64,000 bases of DNA from Leptodontidium sp. MPI-SDFR-AT-0119 (taxonomy: Eukaryota; Ascomycota; Leotiomycetes; Helotiales; Leptodontidiaceae). Positions 24,001-35,559 of the stretch are shown here, piece by piece. The stretch spans positions 3,410,001 to 3,474,000 of the forward strand of contig JAHLEZ010000001.1 of the NCBI GenBank assembly GCA_020726505.1. Reading direction: 5' to 3'. The first letter of the stretch is position 1. Every line of letters starts with the position of its first letter. The notes below the pieces were generated by a model, which searched no databases, was not told where the DNA came from, and was given only the letters and a program-made list of their open reading frames with translations. The position numbers and the translations under genes are program-made.

Positions 24001-25109
24001 ACTGCTTGGAATTAAGTAATTTACGAAACCCACTTTGCATTCATTCCATCAATTCTATTCTCTTGGAGCGCGGCTGCCTCGCAATTTGACAACGGGCAAT
24101 TAATCTTGGTGAGAGAGCACGGCCATTCTGACACCGGCCCACCTCCACTCCACTCACACTCACTCCTCCTTTGGATTTGCTGCAGACAGACTTCAGTCCA
24201 GTCAGTCCAGTCAGTCCAGTCCAGTCCGCTCCACCGCCTCCCAACCAGACCACCCAACCAAGAGCCAGACCGACCATACCAGGACCAAGACCGAAGACCC
24301 AAGACCCTACCTTGCCTACAGAGAGACCCAGCCGTTTTCGTTTCTCGAGACCAACGCCTGCTTTGCTGCTGCTGCTGCTGGCTGCATCTCTCTGCGTCTC
24401 TGCACCCCCGAGAACTTTCTTTCCTCTTCAACACCAGGACCGACCGACGAGAAGAGACGACTTCGGCATTGCGACAATACACGCCAGCCAGTCGAGTATT
24501 TGTCGTTAATTCCCGTTTTCTGCGAAGCATTCTGCGCTGTTCTGTTCAGCCCCTTCGGATTCGAAATCAACAGCAGACTAACTGAACTGACTGAGTGAGC
24601 GAGTGAGGATTGTCAGCCAGGCTAGGAGGCAAAGCCCATCTGCGACACGCTTAAACTCCAACATCCTCGAGGGCCTGCCAACCTCTTCAACTCCACCTCC
24701 ACCACCACCACCACCACCACCTCCACCCCCTTTCACCCACCTCACCCAACACCTCCAGCAGCATCGATTCCTTCGAGTCCTGGAACCACATGTATCGTGC
24801 TTGATACCTCACGGCCGTTGTTTGTACGATCATTGCACTGCACTGCACACTGTTGATAGCCGTCCCGTCATTTCAGGCTCGCCGCATCCGATAACGATCT
24901 CATTCCGACCACCCCAATCTGCGAAACCATCACAACCTGCATTGAAAACACGTCGCCATCCAGTTCGCCCATCCGATCGAGAACCGTTCGAGCACTGCAT
25001 CCACCTGCCGCTGTGCAATTATATATTCTGCGTTGGTTGACATCTCAGTTGGTTGCACGACACAGTTCGCAGTCTTCGTTCACCGCGATTGTGCGGACCC
25101 AACACCATC
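24001..25109 (+). promoter_or_regulatory. pyrimidine-rich leader/promoter of the MYND gene
   Basis: The 1.1 kb upstream of the samB-like ATG is strongly C/T-rich on the plus strand, with CAGTC repeats (24194-24228) and a CCA-repeat (about 24691-24725). Open frames across it translate to Pro/Ser/Gln-rich simple sequence. Long CT-rich 5' leaders are common for regulatory genes of filamentous fungi, so this is most likely promoter plus 5' UTR with several short upstream frames. Confidence 0.5.
24194..24228. repeat. CAGTC/CCAGT minisatellite
   Basis: Repeated CAGTC units with slight length variation (CAGTCCAGTCAGTCCAGT and so on), in the leader of the MYND gene. Confidence 0.75.
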
Positions 25110-27035
25110 ATGAGAGAAGTTAATTTCAGCATCCCCAATGTCAACAAGGCATCCGTGGGCATCACGACTGCCCTCTACGATCGACGAGCACTCGATTGCA
25201 CATCTACCCTCCCACTCATCAACTCGCTCAATCATCTCGCATACCTCACAACCTCATCGGCTCGGATAAGGGACATCCTGACGGTCGATGGCGGCGTCGA
25301 GAGATTGGTCTGCCTTCTCAAGGCCGGGCGGAGTAAGGATATGATGGACATGTGGAAGTGGAATTTGGCCTTCCAGTGTGTTGTAAATATTGGAGTCCGA
25401 GGGTCGGAGAATGTCCGGACAAGAGTGGTGGAGGCGGATATGGTACCAGTCATCGCTACAATACTCGACAATTACATCAAGGTTGTCGATAGATGTCGAG
25501 AAAAGGCAGAGGAGGCCAAGAAGGCGCAAGAACAGCGCCTACATCACACTTCACGATCCGGCGAACACAGAGGCTCTCACAAGGGGGCTTCGTTTGGGAA
25601 TCGGTCTTCTCGATTCGATACGGAATTTCGAGCATCTCGAAGACAACCTCCTCCTCCATCTATCGACATTCCTTCGACTTTTACAAACGCTCCATTGACG
25701 GCTGGATCAGACGCCATGGACACAACTCCAACCGGACCCCAATTCGCCCTCACATCTCCACCCGAGAGAACCGCATTCTCTGTTCATAGACACCACCATC
25801 ACCATCATCATCACCACAGGGGCCAAGACGCCAGACAACACTTTTTGCCTCCTTCCCGACACAATATCCAACCCCTAGCGACTGCTGTTCCTTCAATGGA
25901 TGCAGCCGATGGGTTCAACCTCAGACCAGTCCGAGATGTTGATCGTCTGCCATCAATGGTCCCAGGTTTCCACGGTGGGCTCACTTCGCAGCCCGAATCT
26001 CCAACAACTCCTCTCCCTCCTAACCAATTGCGCTCGCCAACTGTTCGTCCTACATCGATGGCACCACCATCCATCCGATCGAGGAGGCGGCCATCAATCC
26101 GTCACCAAGCTTCAATGGTTGGTGAGAGTGAAGATCCAAATGCTGATAGCATGGCTTCTGATGAGTCTGGAGAGCCAGAAATGTCAGGGCTTAATGCCGG
26201 GGATATCCAATCCACTGTTAATATTCAGGATATCAGCATGGATGAGAACGACAGCATGCTCACGGCTGTTGAGACTCCACTTGGATTGACTACACCTACT
26301 GTCTCCGAGGCACAAGATGCTGGGACTTTCAACATTACACACCGATCCGTTATTGATGGCAGCATGATTAATGATGCTACAACTCCAACTGGACCAACAA
26401 TGGGTCTCTCCCCTGCCCAACCTACCGCCGTAAATACGCCACCCGCGATGCCTAATGCCACCATTCCTCGATACCTCCTTGACCGACCAACGCCCACCAG
26501 TGGTCAAGTTCTCGCAGCAATGCCCAGAGATGAGGATGTTCTCATGTCGCTACAACTCCTCGCATATGTTTCAAAGTACTGCAATCTCAGAAGCTATTTC
26601 CAACGATCCCATCTCGTACCAAAACTTAAGATTGGCTCCGAACTTCATCTCCTCGATGTTGAAGATGGCTCTGCATTCTCTCCATGCTCCTCATCCTCTC
26701 CCACCTCATCTACCTCCGCCTGTGATTCCGAAGAAGAAGAATACCTTCTTCCAGACGACTTCAACATCTTCCCTCTCGTCGAGAAGTTTACTGTCAGACA
26801 CCATAGCCAAGACATGCAATACTGGGCGGGAGTTGTGATGAGAAATCTTTGCCGCAAGGACGACAGCCGTGGTGGGATTCGACAATGTGCATACTATCAA
26901 TGTGGTAAATGGGAGGAGTTCACAAGACAATTTGCCAAATGTCGCAGATGCAGGAGGACGAAGTATTGTAGCAAAGAGTGCCAAAAGAGTGCCTGGGTAT
27001 TCCACAGGCATTGGTGTGTTGCAGCTTCACAATAG
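25110..27035 (+). CDS. samB: MYND zinc-finger protein SamB/Mub1 homologue
   Basis: One uninterrupted exon from the ATG at 25110 (MREVNFSIPNVNKAS) encodes 641 residues. The N-terminal ~150 residues form an armadillo-like helical region typical of SamB/Mub1. The middle is long, Pro/Ser/Thr-rich and disordered, with a poly-His run near residues 228-237. The C-terminus is a MYND finger: Cys at about 593, 598, 611, 614, 620 and 624, His 632 and Cys 636. Family role: yeast Mub1 works with the E3 ligase Ubr2 in proteasomal turnover of Rpn4, and Aspergillus SamB affects polarity and development. An upstream near-cognate start would add 19 residues, but the ATG has better context. Intact. Confidence 0.92.
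   Translation: MREVNFSIPNVNKASVGITTALYDRRALDCTSTLPLINSLNHLAYLTTSSARIRDILTVDGGVERLVCLLKAGRSKDMMDMWKWNLAFQCVVNIGVRGSENVRTRVVEADMVPVIATILDNYIKVVDRCREKAEEAKKAQEQRLHHTSRSGEHRGSHKGASFGNRSSRFDTEFRASRRQPPPPSIDIPSTFTNAPLTAGSDAMDTTPTGPQFALTSPPERTAFSVHRHHHHHHHHHRGQDARQHFLPPSRHNIQPLATAVPSMDAADGFNLRPVRDVDRLPSMVPGFHGGLTSQPESPTTPLPPNQLRSPTVRPTSMAPPSIRSRRRPSIRHQASMVGESEDPNADSMASDESGEPEMSGLNAGDIQSTVNIQDISMDENDSMLTAVETPLGLTTPTVSEAQDAGTFNITHRSVIDGSMINDATTPTGPTMGLSPAQPTAVNTPPAMPNATIPRYLLDRPTPTSGQVLAAMPRDEDVLMSLQLLAYVSKYCNLRSYFQRSHLVPKLKIGSELHLLDVEDGSAFSPCSSSSPTSSTSACDSEEEEYLLPDDFNIFPLVEKFTVRHHSQDMQYWAGVVMRNLCRKDDSRGGIRQCAYYQCGKWEEFTRQFAKCRRCRRTKYCSKECQKSAWVFHRHWCVAASQ
25793..25818 (+). repeat. CAC/CAT run encoding poly-His
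   Basis: A trinucleotide run inside the MYND gene encodes a stretch of about ten His. It lies in the disordered middle region and may vary between strains. Confidence 0.7.
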
Positions 27036-30000
27036 CTTACCTCTGACCTGGTACCTCGACTTTGATACACAACGGAGAGTAATGAGAAGATCTGGCTTGA
27101 GGTCAGAGGAGAAGAGCGAACGACTTTCCTAATTTAATGTCAACATATTACCAACGAACGTCACATCAGCGAGGCCGGCTTGCATCCCATTGCACGAAAC
27201 AAATGATAGCGAATCCCTTCATTCACGAAAACGAAATCAAATCTGCATATCGGAAGGCGTTCATTCTTTCACACAATCAATCAGTCAAGCTCATTTCGAT
27301 ACCTTTGCCGCAACATATTCCCTTTGTATTAACGGGTCTTTTCCACTGGACTGCGGAGGGCTCAACACGTGTAGCTTACCCTGGGTCTTCATAACCTTGG
27401 TGACTCTCCTGTGTTACAGCATCCGCCAAACATCAATCATGGCTTGCGATGAGCGAGCAAAGCAATTTTCGTTCCTTGCATTTTGGGGGTCAGGCTTCAG
27501 GGGGAATAAGGCGAGGAATTCATTGTTGTTGGTTTTTCTTCTGGTTCTTGCTTATGGTCTCTGTTGGCTTGCTTTGGATGAGCAGACTCACCTTTCGTTT
27601 GAAAAACGGCACCTGACTATGAAAAGATCAGTGGGTGGTGGGAAGGACTAGGAGAGAGAGGGAGGGAGGGGAGGATCTAGGCATGACAATGGATGAGAAG
27701 AATAGCTTATGCTTGGTGGATAGCTGGGAGGATGGAAGCGAGAAGCAGCTTCCTCGGATGGAGATGGTGAGGTTCAAAGCGGGGAGTAGATACCAAGACG
27801 ACGATACATCGCGTCACAATGCAGAATAGTTGCAGAGGAAGGAAAGGGCAGGGGAAGATAAGAAGGCAGGGAAGGGAAGCAGGGAGGAAGGAGAGAAGTC
27901 TTGTATGTATGGTTATTGAATGAATAGGAATCGAATCGAATTGAAACGAACAAGGAGACATACTCACCTTTCCGTCCTTCCCTGTTGACTTTTGAATTTT
28001 GGCTGTGATATGCTTCTTCAAATTTTGTAGATGTGATGGATGGATGCTCTTAATTATATGCTCGCCTAACTATAATTGGTCTGACTAACTATACTTATCA
28101 TAACAGGTCTCCCTTTATCTCTACGTACTTGACAGGATAGGATGCGTTACATAGTGATAGACTTCTATTAAGCTGAGCAGTGTATCAGATACAGTTCCTT
28201 CTTTCTGCTTTCTCCATCCATTCTTGAATCTAGGATAAGCCAAGTCAGGCTAAGTTTAACGTAAAATACCAGAAGAAAGAGGTTGCAAAATTACACTTTC
28301 ACTTGCATTTTCGATACCACTACTCCTGAGGTAGCTTGGACTTCCTAAATCCAAATCCGCATTCACATCCCGAGCTCGGCTCGAACTTTCTCGCAGCTTA
28401 GCTTCATTCGAGTTGAAGGCGTAGCGATCCTATCCTCATCTCAGCTCAGACAAATATTCAGGCCTAGCTAGATAAAGGAAAGAGAAGACTGATATATATT
28501 CTACTTTATATGACTATTTTTCTCTCAATCTCAAGATCGAAGGGATAGCTAGTTAAATAAGCTTCAAGGCTAGGCTCTTTACAAGCAAATGTGATCTTCA
28601 AATTATATCCTACCTTATCCAAAGATCCATAAAAACGTATACGTAGTAGACCTACACTTTTCCTCACAGCAGCAGTCCCGCATAAAGTTGTTCCAGTTCC
28701 TCCCTCCAATCTCCCCATTCAAATTCTAATTCCAATTCTAATCCACTAGTCACGAATACTGTACCAACGCCTCACTCAGTACCTCACCTTCAGACGGTAC
28801 CGCAGACTGTATCCATTCAGCTCAAGTGTGGTTCTCACCCACCCCCAACCCTCCTTCCTACTTTACTTGAGCTCCTAATGATGCAAAGCTAACACACCTC
28901 CATCTCTCCATCGACCAACCTGGCAACCTCAACCTCCAAATCGCTCCCTCCTTTTCTTTCTTTCTTTCTTTCATTCCTATATCTATGCGCAACTTTTGCA
29001 GCCTACACCCTCCTCACTTCCCTCCCACCCTTTAAGCCTACAACCCAAACACAGGCCAAACATCCTTTAAGCTTAGATTAAATTATAAATCCCGAATTGC
29101 CAAAAACAACCATAAAACCCAATAGATATAAGGTTGGATTGATGTACACAGTAATATAGGAGAAGAGGCGTCGTAAACCAGCGAGAGGGGTTCAGATCCT
29201 TCATCCCGAGAAAATTGCACCAGAAGGACGACAGATGGGGAGACAACATCTCATACTCCATATGATTGCATCTGGGATTGAGAATTAAGCTCGAAGATCG
29301 GTAGGTCGTGAATAAACTGATTGTATGTCAAGATGGGGTGCAGATGCGTTCCTTGCCAGCTTTTTAACTGTGCTGTATAAATCTGTCGGCCCGCTCGCTG
29401 CCGGTTCTCCATCCGAATATCCTGTATACAGTACGGTACAGTACTGCTACGAGAACCGGAATATAGGAGATGGATCGTCAGAAGGGAACGTGAGAAAGCT
29501 ATAGACGTATATATAAACACCGTTCCTACTCGCGTACACTAAGCATTCTGGGGTAGTTGAGATAAGGTATGCATGAGATGAGAGCAGACCAGGGCCAGAA
29601 AAACCAAAGATAACTTGAAAGGAGGAGAAAGAGAAGGCAGACGCACTGATTTTCCAAGAGCCGAGAAGAGAATGCAAAGTAAGTGGCTCTTCTCTTCTCG
29701 AGACCATGATTCCTTCCTTTCCTTGTCAGAAGATCACAAATATTCAAATCCCCTCAAGTGCTCGGATTGGAAGTCAGTATCGAGATATATTCCTCTCCTT
29801 ATCTCCACTTCTCTCTCCGGGTTTCCCATCCAAAACTCCTAAAGCCAAAGAAAGGTTCGAAGACTCCAAAAAGCAGCGACTGTCGAAGAACAAGACGAAG
29901 CAAGGCTCAGGAGCAGCAGTCTGTATTCACAAACAGCAGAAACAAATCCAAGTCTATTTATCGCTACCTCTCATTACCAAATGTCTAGTCAAGGCACATC

Positions 30001-30541
30001 AAGTCAACAATTCAGAAGATCAGAAAAATCCGAAATTGTATATTTTGTAATCCTCTCAATCAGAAGCCTATTCTAGTCTGTTTTCCTTGTGCTGGATCTG
30101 CATCTAAAATGCATGTGTATGTGTGTGAGTGTGCGAATGTATGAAGAACGATCAATGTGTTCGTCAAATTCGAAGTAATCAACCCGGTCATCATTCGTGA
30201 TTTCGTGATTTCGTCATATCCATTGTCAATCATCAATGATCGATCAATCCATCAACCCCAGGGTATTTTCCCAGTCGAGCATTCCATCGCTGACTTTTGC
30301 CTTAGAAACGCCCATTTTCGTATGCAGGATCCACTCCACGCCATCCATGCAAAATAAAAATAAAAAACTCCCCTGTGACAAATGCAAAGGTGAAAAAGAA
30401 AACTCCGTAGTGTACAAACAAACTCTCCATTGAATGAAAGAGAACTCGGCAGCGGATGGAGACCCCTCAAGTGATATCAAAAACCTCCCAGCCGAAACCT
30501 GGGTTTCAAGGAAAAGTAGTTGAAGTTGTTGAGTAGTGGTT
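27036..30541. other. gene-free stretch between convergent genes
   Basis: About 3.5 kb between the stop of the MYND gene and the stop of the RFD-like gene. Open frames (for example 27190-27651) have no family resemblance and overlap purine-rich tracts. A (TTTC)n run lies at 28951-28972. No tRNA or transposon is recognised. Confidence 0.4.
28951..28972. repeat. TTTC microsatellite
   Basis: Five or so TTTC units in noncoding DNA. Confidence 0.7.
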
Positions 30542-33410
30542 TTAGGCGCTTTCTCCACGTCCACGTCCACGCCGTCCACGACCGCGTCCAGAAGATCCTT
30601 TACCACGAGTGGCAGATTTACCTCGAGCACTAGTCTGAACCTCGGAGCGATTTACGGTCTCGCCCACCTCGCCGTCTGTGGTTGATGTGCCCTCATCCTC
30701 GGAACTGTAGGATTTGCCGATAACCTTAACTCTAGCACGGATGTGCTTGCTGAATTCGTCTGCCTAGTGGTATGTAAGTACGGAGTGGGTGATTAGTAGA
30801 AGTTTGGAACTTACTGTCATAGCCGACACAAGCTGCTGCCCCATGGTTGGTTGGATGATTGCCAGAGTATCAGGATGGATGTGACCGGACCGATCGTGAA
30901 GTTGAGCAGGCTTCGGCTTAGGCTCAGGATCAGGAGGTGTGCTGCGTCCCCGTGAGGCCTTCTTAGAAGGATCTCCCTTTCTGGAAGACACGTCCGTGCA
31001 CTTGCGGCGACGGACTTCCTCAGGCTTAAGGCGAACGGTATCGAATAAAGCGAGAATATTTTCCTCCTTCTCACGGATGACCGTGTCGCTACCTCCCTCG
31101 TTTTCAGTATCGTCAAGTGCGATAATCTCTTCACCGTCCTCACGGTCGACGTCATCACCATCTCCCTCATTTTCAGTATCGTCACGAGCGACAAGACCTT
31201 CGTCGTCCTCACGGTCGACATTGTCACCATCTCCCTCGTTGTCTGTATCGTCACGAGCGATAATCTTGCGGGCTTTCTTTCCGTCAACCATCTTCTTAGT
31301 TCTGGCTTTGCTCTTCTCATAAACAACAAGGGCTCGATCCAAAGCCGAACCGGGGCTGGATTTAGCTAAATCCTTGTAAAAAGCATACTTGTGAAATTTC
31401 GGGGGCAACAGAGCCGCGATTGCTTCACCATAGTAGGTTACCAGCATTTTACAAGTAACCATCCATTGCAGACTCAAGTCCCTGTAGACAGCATTGTGGA
31501 TTTTGTTGACGTTCAACTTTTCGGGGTCCGTCCATCTTCGATGTTCTACCATGTGACAGATGAGTGCAGCAACTAGAACAACAAAACCATCGCCTTTCTT
31601 GGTTCCTTGAGGCCACTTGCTTGACAAGTAAGGGCCATGGTATGGGGGATTCTTGTTCTTTGCGCGAGATCTAGAGCTCTCTTGACTATCGGAAGTTGAA
31701 TAGTCGATGGGATGAGGTGGATCCGGTTCTGGGCTTGTGCGGAGAAGAACATCATCAGACTGAAGGGCAGGAGCGCCGTCACTGAGCCATTTGTACATTG
31801 CACTGTTCTTCAGGATAGATTGGCCCTTTTCCTTGTCCATGTCGTCCATTTGCGAGAGGAGAAAGGGAGCATACTCTTTGCAGCGTGCGGTCCACACAGC
31901 TAGATTGTCACCATCACCGGCAACCTTGGCGGCACACTGAAATTTGTCAGTATACCAATTCAAAAAGGACGTACAATTGTAGCTTACCTTGAGCAAAATC
32001 TCACGGACCTCGTCGTCTCGAAGCTTCCGGACGGTCCCACTCAGCAGACCATAGTACCAGTCATCAATGACGAATTTGAGACCAATCGCCTTCATCATGT
32101 CTTCGAAGATCTTGCGATACTCAAGCTTAGGACGGATTTCGTACCATCCAGCCCGGCCAAGAAGCCAGAGCTGACAAGTGCGAATGTCATCGGTGCAGCC
32201 GACTGAGATAACTCGAACATGGTCTAGTTCAAGGTACTGGTGAAGAAAGAGAGCGATCTCTGGGTTGCTGTATTAGCTCTGATAGCGGGAAACTTGGGGG
32301 TAATTGTGACATACGTCTATTCTTATCGGCGTCTTCAACAGACGTTAAGAGACCTGTGACCCTCAAATTCGAACCAGGCTTGAACGTCTGATGGATGATA
32401 TTTCTAAAGAAAGCAGCCTCCTCGGGGTCAACAACTCCTGGAGGAGCTTCAACGTTCACGTTGTCGAGCAGGAAACCTGTTTATGACGAGTTAGCACTGG
32501 TTGAATTCAATGCCTAACTCTTGCCCAGGAAGAGGAAGAGACATCGCGATTGAGACGGATCGTTCCCTCGGAAGAAGGATCCCACCCCTCTCCCAACGAT
32601 TTGGCTCCTGAATATCAAGAAAACATAAAGGCAGGGGGAAGAGGAATGGGAAGATGAATACTGACTTGGAAGATTGTTGATATCACCACTAGGTGTGGGA
32701 TAACCTCGCATGGCGTCTGCCTCTTTGTGGACGGTGAGGAGAAGGGTGGGGTTGCTTGGGCTGCTACTCTTCTCGCTCTTGCTCTTGCTTTTGCTTTTGC
32801 TGCGAGAAAGCGACCGGCGTGATCTAGCCGCGGTAGACTCGTCGCTCGAAGTCGCTGTGCTCTGAATAGTTGTGGTGCGGGGTCTACCAGGTCTACGCTT
32901 GCTAGGCTTCTCCATGGTTGTTGCTGTTGCGGGTACCTGTTCGTTCTCGTTCTCTTCCTGGATCTCTTCTTCAATATCTTCCTGGATCTCTTCCTCGATT
33001 TCTTCCTCGATCTCTCCCTCGGCCTCTTCCTGGATCTCTTCCTCACCTGCAGTCTCACCCACCTCCTCGTAAATGTGGTAGGTGTTGAGGTCGAGATCGA
33101 TTCTAGCGCGCTTTGCTGGACCAGGGGTGTCCTTTGCCTTGCGCTTTCTCGTGAAGACAACCTTGATTTTCTTAACCTTGGATAGGAACGTTGATATGGG
33201 GGTCGAGGATGTTGAAATTGAGGTTGTCTTTGGCTCAGTCTCAATCAAGAAGCCCTTGGCAGCCTTGACAGGCTCATTTGGAGGGATAGGCTGAGGTGGA
33301 GGGTGAGACTCAAGCAGAGGTGGAGGCAGGTCGGGAGGAACAGCGCCTCCAGGACCAGGCCCAGGTCCAGGAGTAGGGGAGGGAACCATCACGGCGGTTG
33401 GAGTTCTCAT
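30542..33410 (-). CDS. AT-hook protein with DNMT1-RFD (replication-foci)-like region
   Basis: Six exons keep phase throughout: 33410-32662, 32607-32519, 32476-32315, 32259-31988, 31936-30815 and 30763-30542, giving 871 residues. The N-terminus is Pro-rich and acidic (E-I-Q-E-E repeats near residues 115-150), followed by an AT-hook (KRRPGRPR, about residue 170). Residues about 250-425 resemble the DNMT1 replication-foci domain (GCTDDIRTCQLWLLGRAGWY, then E-Y-R-K-I-F). A 22-residue acidic repeat lies near 648-706 and an Arg/Gly tail (GRGRGRRGRGRG) ends the protein. No methyltransferase motif is present. Inference: a nuclear chromatin-associated protein. The RFD assignment is by pattern only. 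The second intron (42 nt) is very short. It shares its upstream region with PUS4. Confidence 0.65.
31090..31265 (-). repeat. 66-bp coding tandem repeat (22 residues)
   Basis: Three imperfect copies encode units of the type RDDTENEGDGDDVDRED within the RFD-like gene. The period is a multiple of three, so the frame is kept. Confidence 0.8.
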
Positions 33411-33860
33411 CGTATTCGGGTGATTGAAGTGGCTTGCTCTCGTATTCGAGTAACTGTCCAATCTCTGATCGTGGAGAGACTGGGGTGCTGTTGAGGACCG
33501 GCTAAACTTCGAGCCGAGTGATGGTGTTGTTCAAAGCTGGGACTCAAAAAGTTTGCAACCGTGCTTTCCAAATGTGGGAAAATTTGCACGCTAGAGCCAG
33601 AAAAGTCTAGGCCGAATCTGAACAGGGTGCATGCACTCACATGACTTAGCGTTGGCGATAAGATACCCCTGCAGCCTTATCTCACGCGCGCCAGGCTTGC
33701 AGGAAAAGTTTCACAGGACAGACAGGCAGGAGAGCAGAGGTTGAAGGGAGACCGCAGAGCAGACCAGACGACTGCACGACACGAAGCCTGCAGCCCTGCA
33801 TCTTCCTTTCACTCTCCAGGTTACCAAGCACCAGCACCAACACCAGCACTGGCAGGACGA
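33411..33860. promoter_or_regulatory. bidirectional promoter region
   Basis: About 450 bases separate the ATGs of the minus-strand RFD-like gene and the plus-strand PUS4. Both promoters must lie here. No TATA box stands out. Confidence 0.5.
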
Positions 33861-35559
33861 ATGTCCGCCAATACAATCTGGAGGAGGATGACGCCAAAGA
33901 AGATCATGGAAGGCGTTTTTGGTAAAGAGCTCCCCTTCCTTTCCTTCCCTTGTTCTCAAGTCGCCCAAGGCAATTGTTGACAAGTGCCCAGCCGTTCATA
34001 AACCTACCGGCATCTCTTCAGCTCAAGCACTGCGCGACCTCCAACACCATTTCAATCCCTCCGAATTGTTTGCGCCATGGTTGGAGGCTGAGAGAGCTGC
34101 GCGAGACCGCGAATCGCATAACCAACGCAAGAGGCGGAAGGATAAGCGGATCCAGGTCAAGATTGGCCATGGAGGAACCCTTGATCCTCTTGCAACGGGA
34201 GTCCTGATCGCCGGTATTGGGAAAGGAACTAAGTCCCTACAGGACTTCTTGCTCTGTACGAAAGTGTACGAAGCTGTAGTCCTCTTCGGCACAGACACCG
34301 ATACCTACGACCGGGTGGGAAAGGTGTTGAAGCGGGCGCCCTACGATCACATTACCAAGGAGATGGTCGAGGAGGCATTAGAGCAGTTTCGCGGCAAGTT
34401 CATGCAACTTCCTCCACTCTTCTCTGCATTGAAGATGAATGGTAAGCCGTTATATGAATATGCGAGAGAAGGAAAGGAAATACCCAGGGAGATTGAGAGA
34501 CGAGAAGTCGAGGTGTTGAACTTGGAGCTTGTTGAGTGGATGGAGGGTGGAACCCATTCTCATGTCGCACCAACAGATGAGGCTGGGCATGCTGAGATTA
34601 ATGTCGCCAACATGCTTTGGAAGCAAGAGGATGTTCAGCCAGGTACTTTGAAGGGCAAGGCCAAGGAGAAGGGAGGAAAGGCCAGAGCCCCTCCCCTCAA
34701 CACTCAGAATAGCGTTGAAGGTGCGGATGCTACACAGATCTCCACCAGTGAGAAGAATGAAGAGGTGGATGGAGTGAGAATGGGCCTTGATAAACCTGAG
34801 TCAAAAGACCTTCAAACGCCCAGTGTTGCAGGCGCCAAGGCATCGAGCTCTGATAGTGAAGTCAAGCCGGACCCCGAAGCCCAGGAAGCTGGAGTGTTGC
34901 CAGAGGAAGACGTTGGCGGTCGCGAGACGAGAGAATTGGATGCCACAAAACAGGGCGAAGGAGAAGCTGTAAGTGCACTTCCTGAGGAAGGTACCGACCA
35001 ACCTTCACTCGCAAAGGAAAGCACACCCACCACCACCCCGACAGCAACAAACGAAGAAGAAGCCACCGCCCGCGAGAACTTCGAGCAAAAGAAGCGCAAA
35101 CTCAGCGAGGACCAAGACGACCTCATACTCGAACGTCCACCTACCAAATCCCGCAAAGCCGCACCACCATCCAGCGCCGAAACAGCCATGATGTCCGGTG
35201 GTCTTCCATCTCCCTCTGAAGATCCCGCTCCGCAACCTAGTATTGAGACTTGTCCCGCCGCAGAAGAAGAGAGTAAGGACAAAGGACCACCAGCAGTGCG
35301 ATTACGCATGACCGTCACATCAGGCTTCTACGTACGTTCTCTATGCCACGATCTAGGCGCTGCTCTGGGCTCAGCCGCTCTCATGGCTGAGCTTGAGAGG
35401 ACGAGACAGGGCGAGTTCGAGTTAGGGAAGAATGTGCTTGAGTGGGAGGATTTGGGGAAGGGGGAGGAGGTTTGGGGGCCCCGGGTGGAGAAGGTCCTTG
35501 ATGAGTGGCATGAGAAGAATAAGACTGATTCTTCTGCTGAGGTAGCGAGGAGTTCGTAA
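33861..35559 (+). CDS. PUS4: tRNA pseudouridine-55 synthase (TruB/Pus4 family)
   Basis: A short first exon (33861-33921) joins across a 70-nt intron (GTAAAG donor, TTGAC branch, CCCAG acceptor at 33991) to a long second exon, restoring the family start EGVFAVHKPTGISSAQ. The length is 542 residues from this ATG, or 533 from the ATG at 33888, which may be the real start. The TruB catalytic motif GHGGTLDPLATG is present with the Asp at codon 85. Late motifs FYVRSLCHDLGAALG follow. Between them sits an acidic, Lys/Glu-rich insert of about 200 residues that is absent from bacterial TruB. Role: makes pseudouridine 55 in the T-loop of cytosolic and mitochondrial tRNAs. Intact. Confidence 0.93.

Noticed and set aside
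24603..25040. 145-residue plus-strand frame upstream of samB
   Set aside because: Its translation is Pro/His/Ser simple sequence from the CT-rich leader, with no family features. Best read as 5' UTR.
27190..27651. 153-residue plus-strand frame after samB
   Set aside because: It has one hydrophobic stretch, but begins in the probable 3' UTR and shows no recognisable domain.
30817..31329. 170-residue minus-strand frame overlapping the RFD gene
   Set aside because: It is a shadow of exon 5; the repeated T-R-T-x-K-x-L pattern is just the 66-bp repeat in another frame.
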